In this document: piece by piece, positions 1 through 7,767 of the stretch
How positions within the stretch are numbered: position 1 is the first letter of the stretch
How the letters are laid out: every line of letters starts with the position of its first letter
DNA from: Ardenticatenaceae bacterium
GTDB lineage: Bacteria; Chloroflexota; Anaerolineae; Promineifilales; Promineifilaceae
DNA length: 58,584 nucleotides
Direction: 5' to 3'
Assembly: GCA_020634415.1 (NCBI GenBank)
Contig: JACKBT010000028.1
Coordinates: forward strand, 1-58,584
Program-made: the position numbers and the translations under genes
The notes under the pieces: model-generated
The model's database searches: none
Told to the model about the DNA's origin: nothing
Seen by the model: the letters and a program-made list of their open reading frames with translations, nothing else

Positions 1-1
1 A

Positions 2-346
2 GGGAGCTTGGCGCGAGACCTGGTGTTGGGTGTGGGCATAACGGCCGTTTCCCTCCTCCACCTCCTCCAAAAAAAATGGAGCCACAAAACCTTCTCCCGC
101 CCCCAATACCTCCAAATCACCACCCTACTCGGCCTGGTCGGCGGCCTGGGCAGCGGCCCCCTCACCATCGCCGCCATGATCTTCAAAACCGGCCTCCACG
201 CGCATGGCCCCGAATTCACCCTCGCCCAACTACAATGGGTCAGCCACCAAATCCCCCTGTGGGCCATCGCCGGCTCGCTCATCGGCCTCAGCCTGGGTGT
301 ACTCACCTACAAACCAAACCAGCCGCGGCCCAACAGCCCTAATTAA
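2..346 (+). CDS. small multi-spanning membrane protein, 5' end cut by window
   Basis: The reading frame is open from the first bases, so the true start probably lies upstream; a TTG at position 8 is the first possible start inside. About 114 residues are visible with three hydrophobic stretches: residues ~4-18, ~38-60 and the last ~25 before a charged Pro/Asn-rich tail. No catalytic motif is seen and I do not recognise the family. The stop overlaps the convergent FHA gene by 8 bases. An AACGGCCGTT copy at 40-49 encodes Thr-Ala-Val. Membrane location is inferred from hydrophobicity only. Confidence 0.55.
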   Translation, partial: GSLARDLVLGVGITAVSLLHLLQKKWSHKTFSRPQYLQITTLLGLVGGLGSGPLTIAAMIFKTGLHAHGPEFTLAQLQWVSHQIPLWAIAGSLIGLSLGVLTYKPNQPRPNSPN

Positions 347-1310
347 CCGCCACCTCTACCGTCAAAATCAGGCCACTCGTGGCAACCGCCAGCACCGGAC
401 TCAGCAGCCTTTCCCGACACTCATTACTCGCATCAGGAAAAAGCTCCTGCACCATCTTACCCACCAGCTTCACCATCTCATCCAACAACTTTTGTTCCGA
501 CACCGTCGCCACCGAATTAATCTTCTGCCAGGGCACAATCCACTGTCGCACAAGCTGAATCACCTCATCCGCCCCCGCCAACTGCAGCCGCGTCAGAGCC
601 TTCACCCGCGCCGCCTGAATCTGGCGCACCTGAAAAGAATCCATTTCACGCCCCAGACATTGCCCATAAATTTTTTGCAGTTCATTCATCGCGTGCAAAA
701 AAGGCAGCAGCACCTCCGCCAGATAATCCGGTGTCAACACAGGTGGGCGCGACAAACTGACATCATCAACCATCACCGTTTGCACACTCTCCCCCCCATC
801 CGCCTGGAAATACACCATTAACTTCAAACGACCCAACGTAATCTGGTCAAACGGCCGTAACCGATACGACCGCGAAGGCAGCAGCGCCTCCTCATTCAAC
901 TGCGACCCATTCGTACTCCCCAAATCACGCAGCATAAAACTCTCATCCCGATACTGCACCAGCGCATGCCGCCGCGACACCCCCAGCGACATCGCCTCAA
1001 AATCCGTCAAATCAACCCCCCGCTCCACCGGCCCATCCCCCATTCGTCCCAACACAACCTCATCCACATTTTCCACCAAAATCGGCTTCTCCTGCCCCGC
1101 CATAAACAAAACCAACGTCTCCGGCGACAAATCAGGCAAATCTTGAATCGAGGGCATCAACTTCGTCTGCACACTACGAACTTTAGCCACACGCTCCGTA
1201 ATCAAATGAGGCGGCGATTCTGTCGGCAAATATTCACCACAACTCTCACAAAAAACGGCCGATACCTCATTCTTAAATTGACACGCCGGACAAATCTGAA
1301 TCTCAAGCAT
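339..1310 (-). CDS. zinc-ribbon and FHA domain protein
   Basis: A 323-residue protein that begins with a CPAC...CESC zinc ribbon (residues ~5-25), then an acidic linker and a forkhead-associated domain (~75-170) carrying the GRM, SRRHA and STNG phosphothreonine-binding signatures. The C-terminal ~150 residues look helical and match nothing I recognise. FHA domains bind phosphothreonine peptides, and the gene is divergent from a Ser/Thr kinase, so it is a likely reader of that kinase's output (inference). The start at 1310 is chosen because a GAGAGAG ribosome site sits just upstream and the zinc ribbon follows at once; a longer frame to 1427 would run into the kinase promoter region. Confidence 0.85.
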   Translation of the reverse strand: MLEIQICPACQFKNEVSAVFCESCGEYLPTESPPHLITERVAKVRSVQTKLMPSIQDLPDLSPETLVLFMAGQEKPILVENVDEVVLGRMGDGPVERGVDLTDFEAMSLGVSRRHALVQYRDESFMLRDLGSTNGSQLNEEALLPSRSYRLRPFDQITLGRLKLMVYFQADGGESVQTVMVDDVSLSRPPVLTPDYLAEVLLPFLHAMNELQKIYGQCLGREMDSFQVRQIQAARVKALTRLQLAGADEVIQLVRQWIVPWQKINSVATVSEQKLLDEMVKLVGKMVQELFPDASNECRERLLSPVLAVATSGLILTVEVAVN

Positions 1311-1364
1311 ACTAACTCTCTCTAACCACTCTCCACAAACTACAACCATCCGCAGCAAATTATG

Positions 1365-1370
1365 TATAAT
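1365..1370 (+). promoter_or_regulatory. candidate -10 box of the kinase fusion gene
   Basis: A perfect TATAAT lies 49 bases before the kinase start in the 108-base divergent gap. No convincing -35 box is visible 16-18 bases upstream, so this is weak. Confidence 0.3.
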
Positions 1371-1418
1371 CATAGCCACAAGCTCACCATAAATCAATTT
1401 AGGCATCCCCTTCCACAC

Positions 1419-4400
1419 ATGGCACAATCCCCCCTAACTCCAGAAAAAGCTCACCTGCGCCGCGGCGACCCACTAGGAGAATTCATCCTGCTCGAACAAA
1501 TCGGCTATGGCGGTGAAGGCGAAATCTGGTCAGCCCTCGATCATCACCACCAACGAGTCGTCGCCCTCAAAATCATCCACAACATCAGCCCCGATCCCGT
1601 CCTCGTCACCTACCTATCCAGCGAGTTCGAGCGGCAAGTCCACCTCATCGCCAGCTTAGACCACCCCAACATCCTACCCTTATACAAATTCGGCACAGCC
1701 CGCCTCCAATTCTACTTCGCCATGCGCTACACCCCGTTCGGCTCCCTCGCCGATCTCCTGCATAAAGGCCCCCTGCCCTTAGACCAAGTGCTGCACTACA
1801 CTGCCCAAATCGCTCTCGCCCTCAGCTACCTGCACCGGCACAACATCGTCCACCGCGATCTCAAGCCCAGCAACATCCTCATCGGCAGCCGCCAACAGCT
1901 ATATCTGGCCGATTTCGGACTGGCCAAACAGCTATCCCAAGAGACAGCCCCACTGCACACCGGGCGCGGCACCTTTGCCTACGCCCCCTACGAACAACAC
2001 ACCTTCGCCCAAATCGCCCCCCAATCCGACATCTACAGCATGGGCCTTCTGGTGTATGAGATGCTGGCCGGCAACCTCCCCTGGGGCGGCACAACCAGCC
2101 TGGCCACCCAGCAGTTTGCCCATGCCGAAACCCTGCCCGATGTGCAAACTTTGGATGCCAGTCTGCCAGAGAAGTTAACGGCCGTTCTCCGCCACATCAC
2201 CGCCTTCGACCCCCAAGACCGCCCCCCCACCGTCGAGCAAGCCTTCCGCCTCCTCACCGAAGCCGCCTCCAGCCGCAAAACCTTCACCCAACTCTTCTCC
2301 CCCGCCCCCATCATGCACGAAGACCTGATCGAAGCCCAGGCCGCCCAACAGCTCTGGCAGCAATACCAGCAGGCCCACACCCCCGCCGCCGCCATCAAAC
2401 TCACCAACCTCGCCCTCCTCGACTTCGCCTACAGCAAAGCCGACCTCAGCGGCTTCCAGCCAGATGAAGCCTTGCCCCCCTACCTGCTCAGTGGTGCCAT
2501 CCATCATGGCTACCACATGAGCCATTGGTGGCAACAAGTCAACGATCCCCAACAACGGCTGCAAATCTGCCAGCAAGCCATCTACGACCCCAACGAAATC
2601 ATCGTCAATCGCGCCGTCACCCTGCTGGCCGAAATGCAGCCCGACACGGCCGTTTCCTTCCCCCCACCCCTCCTAGAACGCATCGTTGATCTGGCCGTCA
2701 GCACCAAAGGGGCCGCCATCCGCAACCGCGCCTTCGAGATTCTAGAACACCACGCCAGCCAGACCAACGGCTGGCAAACAGTAGGTTTCTCCACCAACGC
2801 CGACCATAAACTGGCCGAACTAGCCATAAGCCCACGCAGCCACGCCGAACGCGCCGCCCGCCTCATTGGGCAAGTGGGCAGCAAAACGGCCGTTCAAACC
2901 ATCATCACCACCCCCAGCGCCACCAACCTCCCCGTCGTCCTCGAAAGAATCCAGACCGCCGCCGGCACCTTGCCCACCGCCATCCCCCTCTCCCTGCGGC
3001 TGCAGCTGTGGCTGCGCTGGCTGCGCACCCAATTTTGGGAAGACAACGCCCAACTTTCCTGGACACGCGCCACCCTGGGTCTGCTCATCGGCCTCCTCTT
3101 CAGCCTACTCATGAGCTTTGGTCTGTTCGCCCGCGCCGAAGCCCAGATGCGCGATGGCCTGCTCGCCCCCTACCCCGTCAGCAACATTGTGACCATTGTG
3201 GAAGTAAATGATGAGAGCCTGGCGCGATACGGCCGTTGGGGCGATTGGCCGCGCACACTCCACGCCGATCTCATCCAAAAGCTAAACGACGCAGGCGCGA
3301 AAACCATAGTGTTAGATGTCATTTTCAGCGCCACAACCAATAACGATGAAACACTGATCGCTGCCATGCAAAACGCAGGCAACATCGTCCAACCCGTCTC
3401 CGGCCAGGGAGATGCCCTGCGCGATACACCAGGCACAATTCGCTACGAAGCGGCCGTTTTGCCCCAACCCAACCTGATGGCTGCCGGAACGGCCGTTGGG
3501 CACGTCAACATCCTGCACGACAGCGACGGCTACATCCGCCGCGTTCCCACCACCATCACCATAGACGGCCAGCCCTACCCCAGCCTATCTATACGCGCCA
3601 TTCAAGTCTTTTTAGGACTAAATGGGCCAATCGCCCCCTCCACCGACGACACCCTGTCCATCTTAGGCCGCCAGATTCCCATCGGGCCATTTGGCGAAAT
3701 GAGCCTCTACTACGCCGGGCCGCCCGCCCAGCCAGGGGCAGCCACCTTTACCACCGTCAGCTATCAAGATGTGTTGGATGGCCTCGTTGACCCCAACCTG
3801 TTTCGAGACAAAATAGTCTTAGTAGGCATCACCGCCACCGCCGAACCAGACCGCTATTTAACGGCCGTTAGCCAGGGCCGCCCCATGTACGGTGTGGAAA
3901 TCTTAGCCAACACCATCGAAGCCATCTGGTCTAACAAATACATCATCACCCCCTCCCTCTTCACCCGCATAGTGGTCCTCATGCTGTTGGGCCTGGTAAC
4001 GGGACTCCTCTGCACCCGTCCCTGGGCGGGTCTGCTGCTCGCCATCGTCACCGTCGCCCTCTATTTCCTCTTCACCGCCTGGCTGTTTGATTGGCGAGCC
4101 GTCATGCTCGATCTGCTGCTGCCCTTCCTGACCATTGCCTTCAGCTACGCCACCATCACCGCCTATCGCTACGCCCTGGAAACGCGCCGCCGCCGCGACA
4201 TGACCCGCCTGTTCGAGACACACCTATCACCAGAACTGGCTCAAACAGCATTAACGGCCGTTCGTCAGGGCCAACTCAACCTCTCCGGCACAACACAAAC
4301 CATCTCCGTCCTCTTCATGCGGCTAGAAAGCGTGGCGGAGAAGGTGCAAGTCATGGCTCCCGAACAGGTAATGGCCCTCTATAACGGCCGTCTCGCCCAA

Positions 4401-4808
4401 ATTCGTGACATCGTTTTTGCCCACAAAGGAGCCATCATCACCGCTGCCAGCCAACAGGTAATAGCCATCTTCAACGCCCCCGTCCCCTTACCAGAACATG
4501 AAGAACAGGCCGCAACAACGGCCGTTGCCCTGCGCCAGCACCTCAGCGAGATGGAAACCCAGGCCATCGAAGTCCATTTTGCCATCAGCAGCGGCAAAGC
4601 CATCGTTGGCTATACCGAATCAGCCTTAACGGCCGTTGGCCCCAGCATCCAACTCGCCGCCGATCTGGCCCGCATAGCCCAGCCCAACCAGGTGTTAATG
4701 ACAACGGCCGTTTACGAACACCTCAGCGCCAACCTGCAAAAAAAAGCATCACCCAGTATAACCATACCAGGTGATGCCCAATCCGAGCAGATATACTCGT
4801 TATCCTAA
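1419..4808 (+). CDS. Ser/Thr kinase - CHASE2 - cyclase-like fusion protein
   Basis: A 1129-residue membrane signalling protein. The kinase domain spans ~20-285 with glycine loop GYGGEGEIW (~29), VVALK lysine (~52), HRDLKPSN (~145) and DFGLAK (~165), so it looks active. A helical-repeat-like segment follows (~300-530). A transmembrane helix (~551-574) precedes a CHASE2 extracytoplasmic sensor (~587-845), then about three helices (~848-920). The C-terminus (~956-1100) resembles a class III nucleotidyl cyclase, but both metal aspartates are gone: the usual FAD motif reads FMR and the GD of the second motif reads SQ. The ligand is unknown. The start at 1419 (MAQSP) is chosen over 1362 because it lies after the TATAAT. 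Nine or more AACGGCCGTT-like copies encode TAV. Confidence 0.88.
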   Translation: MAQSPLTPEKAHLRRGDPLGEFILLEQIGYGGEGEIWSALDHHHQRVVALKIIHNISPDPVLVTYLSSEFERQVHLIASLDHPNILPLYKFGTARLQFYFAMRYTPFGSLADLLHKGPLPLDQVLHYTAQIALALSYLHRHNIVHRDLKPSNILIGSRQQLYLADFGLAKQLSQETAPLHTGRGTFAYAPYEQHTFAQIAPQSDIYSMGLLVYEMLAGNLPWGGTTSLATQQFAHAETLPDVQTLDASLPEKLTAVLRHITAFDPQDRPPTVEQAFRLLTEAASSRKTFTQLFSPAPIMHEDLIEAQAAQQLWQQYQQAHTPAAAIKLTNLALLDFAYSKADLSGFQPDEALPPYLLSGAIHHGYHMSHWWQQVNDPQQRLQICQQAIYDPNEIIVNRAVTLLAEMQPDTAVSFPPPLLERIVDLAVSTKGAAIRNRAFEILEHHASQTNGWQTVGFSTNADHKLAELAISPRSHAERAARLIGQVGSKTAVQTIITTPSATNLPVVLERIQTAAGTLPTAIPLSLRLQLWLRWLRTQFWEDNAQLSWTRATLGLLIGLLFSLLMSFGLFARAEAQMRDGLLAPYPVSNIVTIVEVNDESLARYGRWGDWPRTLHADLIQKLNDAGAKTIVLDVIFSATTNNDETLIAAMQNAGNIVQPVSGQGDALRDTPGTIRYEAAVLPQPNLMAAGTAVGHVNILHDSDGYIRRVPTTITIDGQPYPSLSIRAIQVFLGLNGPIAPSTDDTLSILGRQIPIGPFGEMSLYYAGPPAQPGAATFTTVSYQDVLDGLVDPNLFRDKIVLVGITATAEPDRYLTAVSQGRPMYGVEILANTIEAIWSNKYIITPSLFTRIVVLMLLGLVTGLLCTRPWAGLLLAIVTVALYFLFTAWLFDWRAVMLDLLLPFLTIAFSYATITAYRYALETRRRRDMTRLFETHLSPELAQTALTAVRQGQLNLSGTTQTISVLFMRLESVAEKVQVMAPEQVMALYNGRLAQIRDIVFAHKGAIITAASQQVIAIFNAPVPLPEHEEQAATTAVALRQHLSEMETQAIEVHFAISSGKAIVGYTESALTAVGPSIQLAADLARIAQPNQVLMTTAVYEHLSANLQKKASPSITIPGDAQSEQIYSLS

Positions 4809-4818
4809 AAACAAATCG

Positions 4819-6498
4819 TTACGGCTTGCCGTTGCCATTCCCCCCGCTGTTGTTGTTGCCGCTGTTCCCCTCGCTGTTATTATTACCGCTGTTCCCCCCG
4901 CTGTTATTGTTGCCACTGTTACCATTATCGCCGCTGTTGCCCCCCGCGTTGCCATTATCACCGCTGTTGCCGCCAGCATTGCCGTTATCGCCGCTGTTGC
5001 CACCAGCATTGCCATTATCACCGCTGTTGCCGCCAGCATTGCCATTGGTGTCATCATCACCCAGCAGCTCATCTCGAATCTGGCCCCAGCCCATACCCGA
5101 CTGCCGCATCCCCAAGATTTGGCCGACAGAAGCATCCGTCTCGCCGCTCAAGTCATAAGCCAGTTCAATTTCACCAAAGCCAAAACCAGCGCAGAACCAG
5201 CCCATAATCTCGTCATAAGAAACCCCATAACGTCCAGCTAAGGTCGTGGCCTGAGGCTGTGTCTCGCCGCCCGTGCAATCGCCAGCCGCAGGGGTGGCCG
5301 TAGGCAGCGGAGTAGCCACAGTGGTGGCAACGGCCGTTGCCGCCACTGTGGGCATGGCTGTGGTGGTCGCACTCACGGTGGCCGTAGCACTCACGGTGGC
5401 CGTAGCCGAAGGTGTGGGTGTGCTGGTGAGTGTTGTGGTAACGGTAGCGGACGGTTCGGCTTCTACGGTAGGTGTGTTCGTGGGAACGGCCGTTGGTTCG
5501 GTTTCTGAATTGACGGTAGGCGCATTACCAGAGGCATTGTCTTGCTGCGGCACAACTTGTAATGGCTGACCGACAACGGCCGTTACCATCATCCCCGCCT
5601 CAACCATAACCGACTGATCCCCCATCGTCACTTCCACCTTACCCTCATCACAAGAAACAAACGTCTCCGTTTCCGAAATGACTTCCACCGTAAACACCGT
5701 ACCCCGCACCGAAGCCGTCGAAGAAGGTGTATTAATCTCAAAACGTTCCCCCACACCCAGCACATGCACCACGCGGCTCACCGTGCGCCCCGCCAGCATT
5801 TGCAAGCGTACCCGATAATTGCTTTCATCAATGACTAATTCGGTGACATCAACGGCCGTATTCGCCGCCAACTCCACCGTACTCCCATCAATCAAGCGCA
5901 GTTCCGCCGCCGCCGCCGACCCCACCGTAATCACATCCCCCGTACCCACCGCCACCGCCTCACCCGCAGCCGCCTGCACCTCCCGCTGGCCCAAACCAGC
6001 CGGAGCCACCGTCACCTCCCCCTGCGTCACCACCAACGTGGCCGCCGCCTCATCCGGCTGGGCCATCACAAACGCACCAAACAACAAAATAACCGCTACA
6101 ATTCCTATAATCCAAGCACGCCGAGGAGCAAACATAATCATGACACCTTGTTTCACTTTATCGAGGTTAAAACCAGTACGAACGGGTGAGACCGATTGCT
6201 TTCGGGATACTACATTCTCACTCACAGATTTACCTTCTACTGCGGACATAAACATCTGTAAATGGGTGCGAGGCACACCCACATAATCGGCCACCTGTCG
6301 CAGTTCACCCGCCACCAACGGCGGCTGCGGCAAACGGCACAACGCCAGTTTACCCAACTGCTCACGCTCAATCTGCAAATAGTCAGCGACATCTTCCCAG
6401 GAGCAGTTCTGTTTTTGGGCATAACGATGGACGTATGAAGCAAACAGCGTCTCGTCTTCTGCGGCTGCCTGTCCCATCTTTAGCAATAAATCGGTCAT
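4819..6498 (-). CDS. FecR-domain membrane protein with repetitive Gly/Asn tail
   Basis: 559 residues. The cytoplasmic N-terminus (~1-90) is helical and may contact a sigma factor. One transmembrane helix at ~128-150 is followed by a FecR-type domain (~155-320), a Thr/Pro-rich linker (~335-425), a small domain (~430-490) and a tail of four GNAGGNSGDN units plus NNNSGGNSG variants. It lies downstream of an ECF-like sigma gene on the same strand, the usual sigma/FecR-type regulator arrangement, so a role in transmitting an envelope signal to that sigma is inferred. Start 6498 is chosen for an AAGGA box 7 bases upstream; the longer frame to 6621 begins with TTG and runs into repeat DNA. Confidence 0.75.
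   Translation of the reverse strand: MTDLLLKMGQAAAEDETLFASYVHRYAQKQNCSWEDVADYLQIEREQLGKLALCRLPQPPLVAGELRQVADYVGVPRTHLQMFMSAVEGKSVSENVVSRKQSVSPVRTGFNLDKVKQGVMIMFAPRRAWIIGIVAVILLFGAFVMAQPDEAAATLVVTQGEVTVAPAGLGQREVQAAAGEAVAVGTGDVITVGSAAAAELRLIDGSTVELAANTAVDVTELVIDESNYRVRLQMLAGRTVSRVVHVLGVGERFEINTPSSTASVRGTVFTVEVISETETFVSCDEGKVEVTMGDQSVMVEAGMMVTAVVGQPLQVVPQQDNASGNAPTVNSETEPTAVPTNTPTVEAEPSATVTTTLTSTPTPSATATVSATATVSATTTAMPTVAATAVATTVATPLPTATPAAGDCTGGETQPQATTLAGRYGVSYDEIMGWFCAGFGFGEIELAYDLSGETDASVGQILGMRQSGMGWGQIRDELLGDDDTNGNAGGNSGDNGNAGGNSGDNGNAGGNSGDNGNAGGNSGDNGNSGNNNSGGNSGNNNSEGNSGNNNSGGNGNGKP
4921..5048. repeat. 30-bp coding minisatellite
   Basis: About four tandem copies of a 30-base unit encode the decapeptide GNAGGNSGDN at the C-terminus of the FecR-domain protein. 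Units differ at a few third positions. Contiguous, spacer-free and coding, so not a CRISPR. Confidence 0.85.
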
Positions 6499-6634
6499 AT
6501 CTCTATCCTTAAAGCCAATTTCGGCAGATGTTTTGGAGTTGTCCATTTTTCCATCAAAATCAAGCAAGGCCATTTGGCCTTTGCTACTTATAGTTCCGAG
6601 TGCAAAGCCAAAGTTCGACAAATTGGTGTCATTG

Positions 6635-6700
6635 GGAATCAGGGAATCAGGGCGAATGAATTCGCATCTACGACTACAAAGTCGGCCTGCGCCGACTAAT
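6635..6700. repeat. double-hairpin intergenic repeat
   Basis: The gap between the sigma gene and the FecR gene holds two copies of GGGAATCA, then GCGAAT/ATTCGC (6652-6665), then AGTCGGC/GCCGACT with a 4-base loop (6680-6697). It looks like a dispersed structured repeat rather than a promoter. It could shape the sigma/FecR transcript, but no T tract follows. Confidence 0.6.
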
Positions 6701-6746
6701 ATGCAGCGGGCTTGGTAACTGTAGCTGCGGTTTTAACGGCCGTTTC

Positions 6747-7385
6747 TCAACGACGGCCGATATTCTGACCAAAACGCCTTAACTGTTTGAGAATACGGTC
6801 TTTGGCACGTTTTACCTCACGTCTCTGCGCCGGTTCACTCAAATGGCCGATACCCATGACGGCGGCATAATCGGCCGTTGCCCGCACACCTTCCAAAATA
6901 AGACTGAGGATTACTTTATCGGCTGCTGCCAACTCACCAGCCAACCTGTCATAAATCTCCTGACGCGGCAAGTCTGTATGCTCTTGCAGCCACAAATCCA
7001 GTTCAAAATGGGATTCCATCTCGCCCGTATCGGGAATGGTGTGGAGAACGGCCGTACTCTCCAACCCCACCACCCTTTCCCCACGCCGCCGCTGCTTATC
7101 AATCAAATTCAGCATATCGCCCCTGGCCGCCATCCGCAAATAGGCAAACAGCGACAACTTCTCCGCATCATACTTCGCCACTTCCGACCGGAATTGCAGC
7201 AGCACATCAATCGCCACCATCTCCGCATCATGCTGCTCTTGCTGTGGAAACTGTTCCCGCAAAAAAGCCGTCAGGTGAGGCAAGGCCCGTTCACACAATT
7301 CAGCAAACACCGTCGGATCATTCCGTAGGAGGCGTTGATAAAACTGCTCTTGGGTTGCGCGATTGGGTTCGACGATATTCATCAT
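6747..7385 (-). CDS. ECF-like RNA polymerase sigma factor
   Basis: 213 residues. Residues ~15-105 resemble sigma region 2 (VFAELCERALPHL, then LSLFAYLRMAARGDMLNLID followed by RRR), and ~150-205 a region 4 helix-turn-helix ending in a basic stretch. It probably directs transcription of the downstream FecR-type gene and others (family knowledge plus position). The start is uncertain: ATG codons at 7385 and 7382 and a GTG at 7412 all lack a clear ribosome site; I take 7385. The region-2 match is diverged, so a sigma-like regulator outside canonical ECF classes is possible. Confidence 0.7.
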   Translation of the reverse strand: MMNIVEPNRATQEQFYQRLLRNDPTVFAELCERALPHLTAFLREQFPQQEQHDAEMVAIDVLLQFRSEVAKYDAEKLSLFAYLRMAARGDMLNLIDKQRRRGERVVGLESTAVLHTIPDTGEMESHFELDLWLQEHTDLPRQEIYDRLAGELAAADKVILSLILEGVRATADYAAVMGIGHLSEPAQRREVKRAKDRILKQLRRFGQNIGRR

Positions 7386-7436
7386 GCTGTTAACAAGCAT
7401 AACACTACACACACCAGTATAACAAGGAACTTTGTC

Positions 7437-7557
7437 CTAGTGCAGTTTGGCTCAAATAGGCCAACAGTTTTGTAGAACGATTTTCCAAATCGTTCACCCG
7501 CGATTTGGAAAATCGCGCCACAAAGTTTGCGGGTGAACTTAAGCCTTTCTGCACTAG
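7437..7557. mobile_element. MITE-like palindromic element
   Basis: A 121-base element bounded by perfect 9-base inverted repeats CTAGTGCAG / CTGCACTAG that extend imperfectly for ~19 bases. Inside are two hairpins, GAACGATTT/AAATCGTTC (7475-7495) and CGCGATTT/AAATCGCG (7499-7517), which are also complementary to one another. No coding capacity. The outer TA at both ends would fit a TA target duplication, as in IS630/mariner-type elements; that assignment is inference. Confidence 0.55.
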
Positions 7558-7685
7558 ATGGATTTTCCTAATCATGAGAATCATACGCAATGTTGACAAT
7601 AGATGTCAGGAATTTTTGTTTAACTGAATGTGTGGCTGGCCTAGCGGCCGTTTGCAACCCATGATACAATCCCACTCGAAAATTA

Positions 7686-7697
7686 GAACATCCGTTC
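7686..7697 (+). promoter_or_regulatory. SOS (LexA/DinR-type) box upstream of uvrA
   Basis: GAACATCCGTTC matches the Gram-positive-type SOS consensus GAAC-N4-GTTC exactly. It lies 70 bases before the uvrA start and 16 bases after a possible -10 box TACAAT (7665-7670). uvrA is a classical SOS gene, which supports the call. Confidence 0.75.
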
Positions 7698-7767
7698 AGG
7701 CAGCTAACATTACACCTCTAACTTCCCACGAGGCAATTGACAATAACGTCATTACCTTTTACACCTT

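Larger units (their letters stand above)
7386..7767. other. intergenic region between sigma gene and uvrA
   Basis: This 382-base gap contains no gene that I can support. It holds the MITE-like element at 7437-7557, then a uvrA upstream region with TACAAT (7665-7670) and an SOS box (7686-7697). The sigma gene promoter should also lie at its left end but I see no consensus boxes. Confidence 0.6.

Noticed and set aside
4921..5048. Possible CRISPR array
   Set aside because: The 30-base units are contiguous without spacers and translate as a decapeptide repeat in frame.
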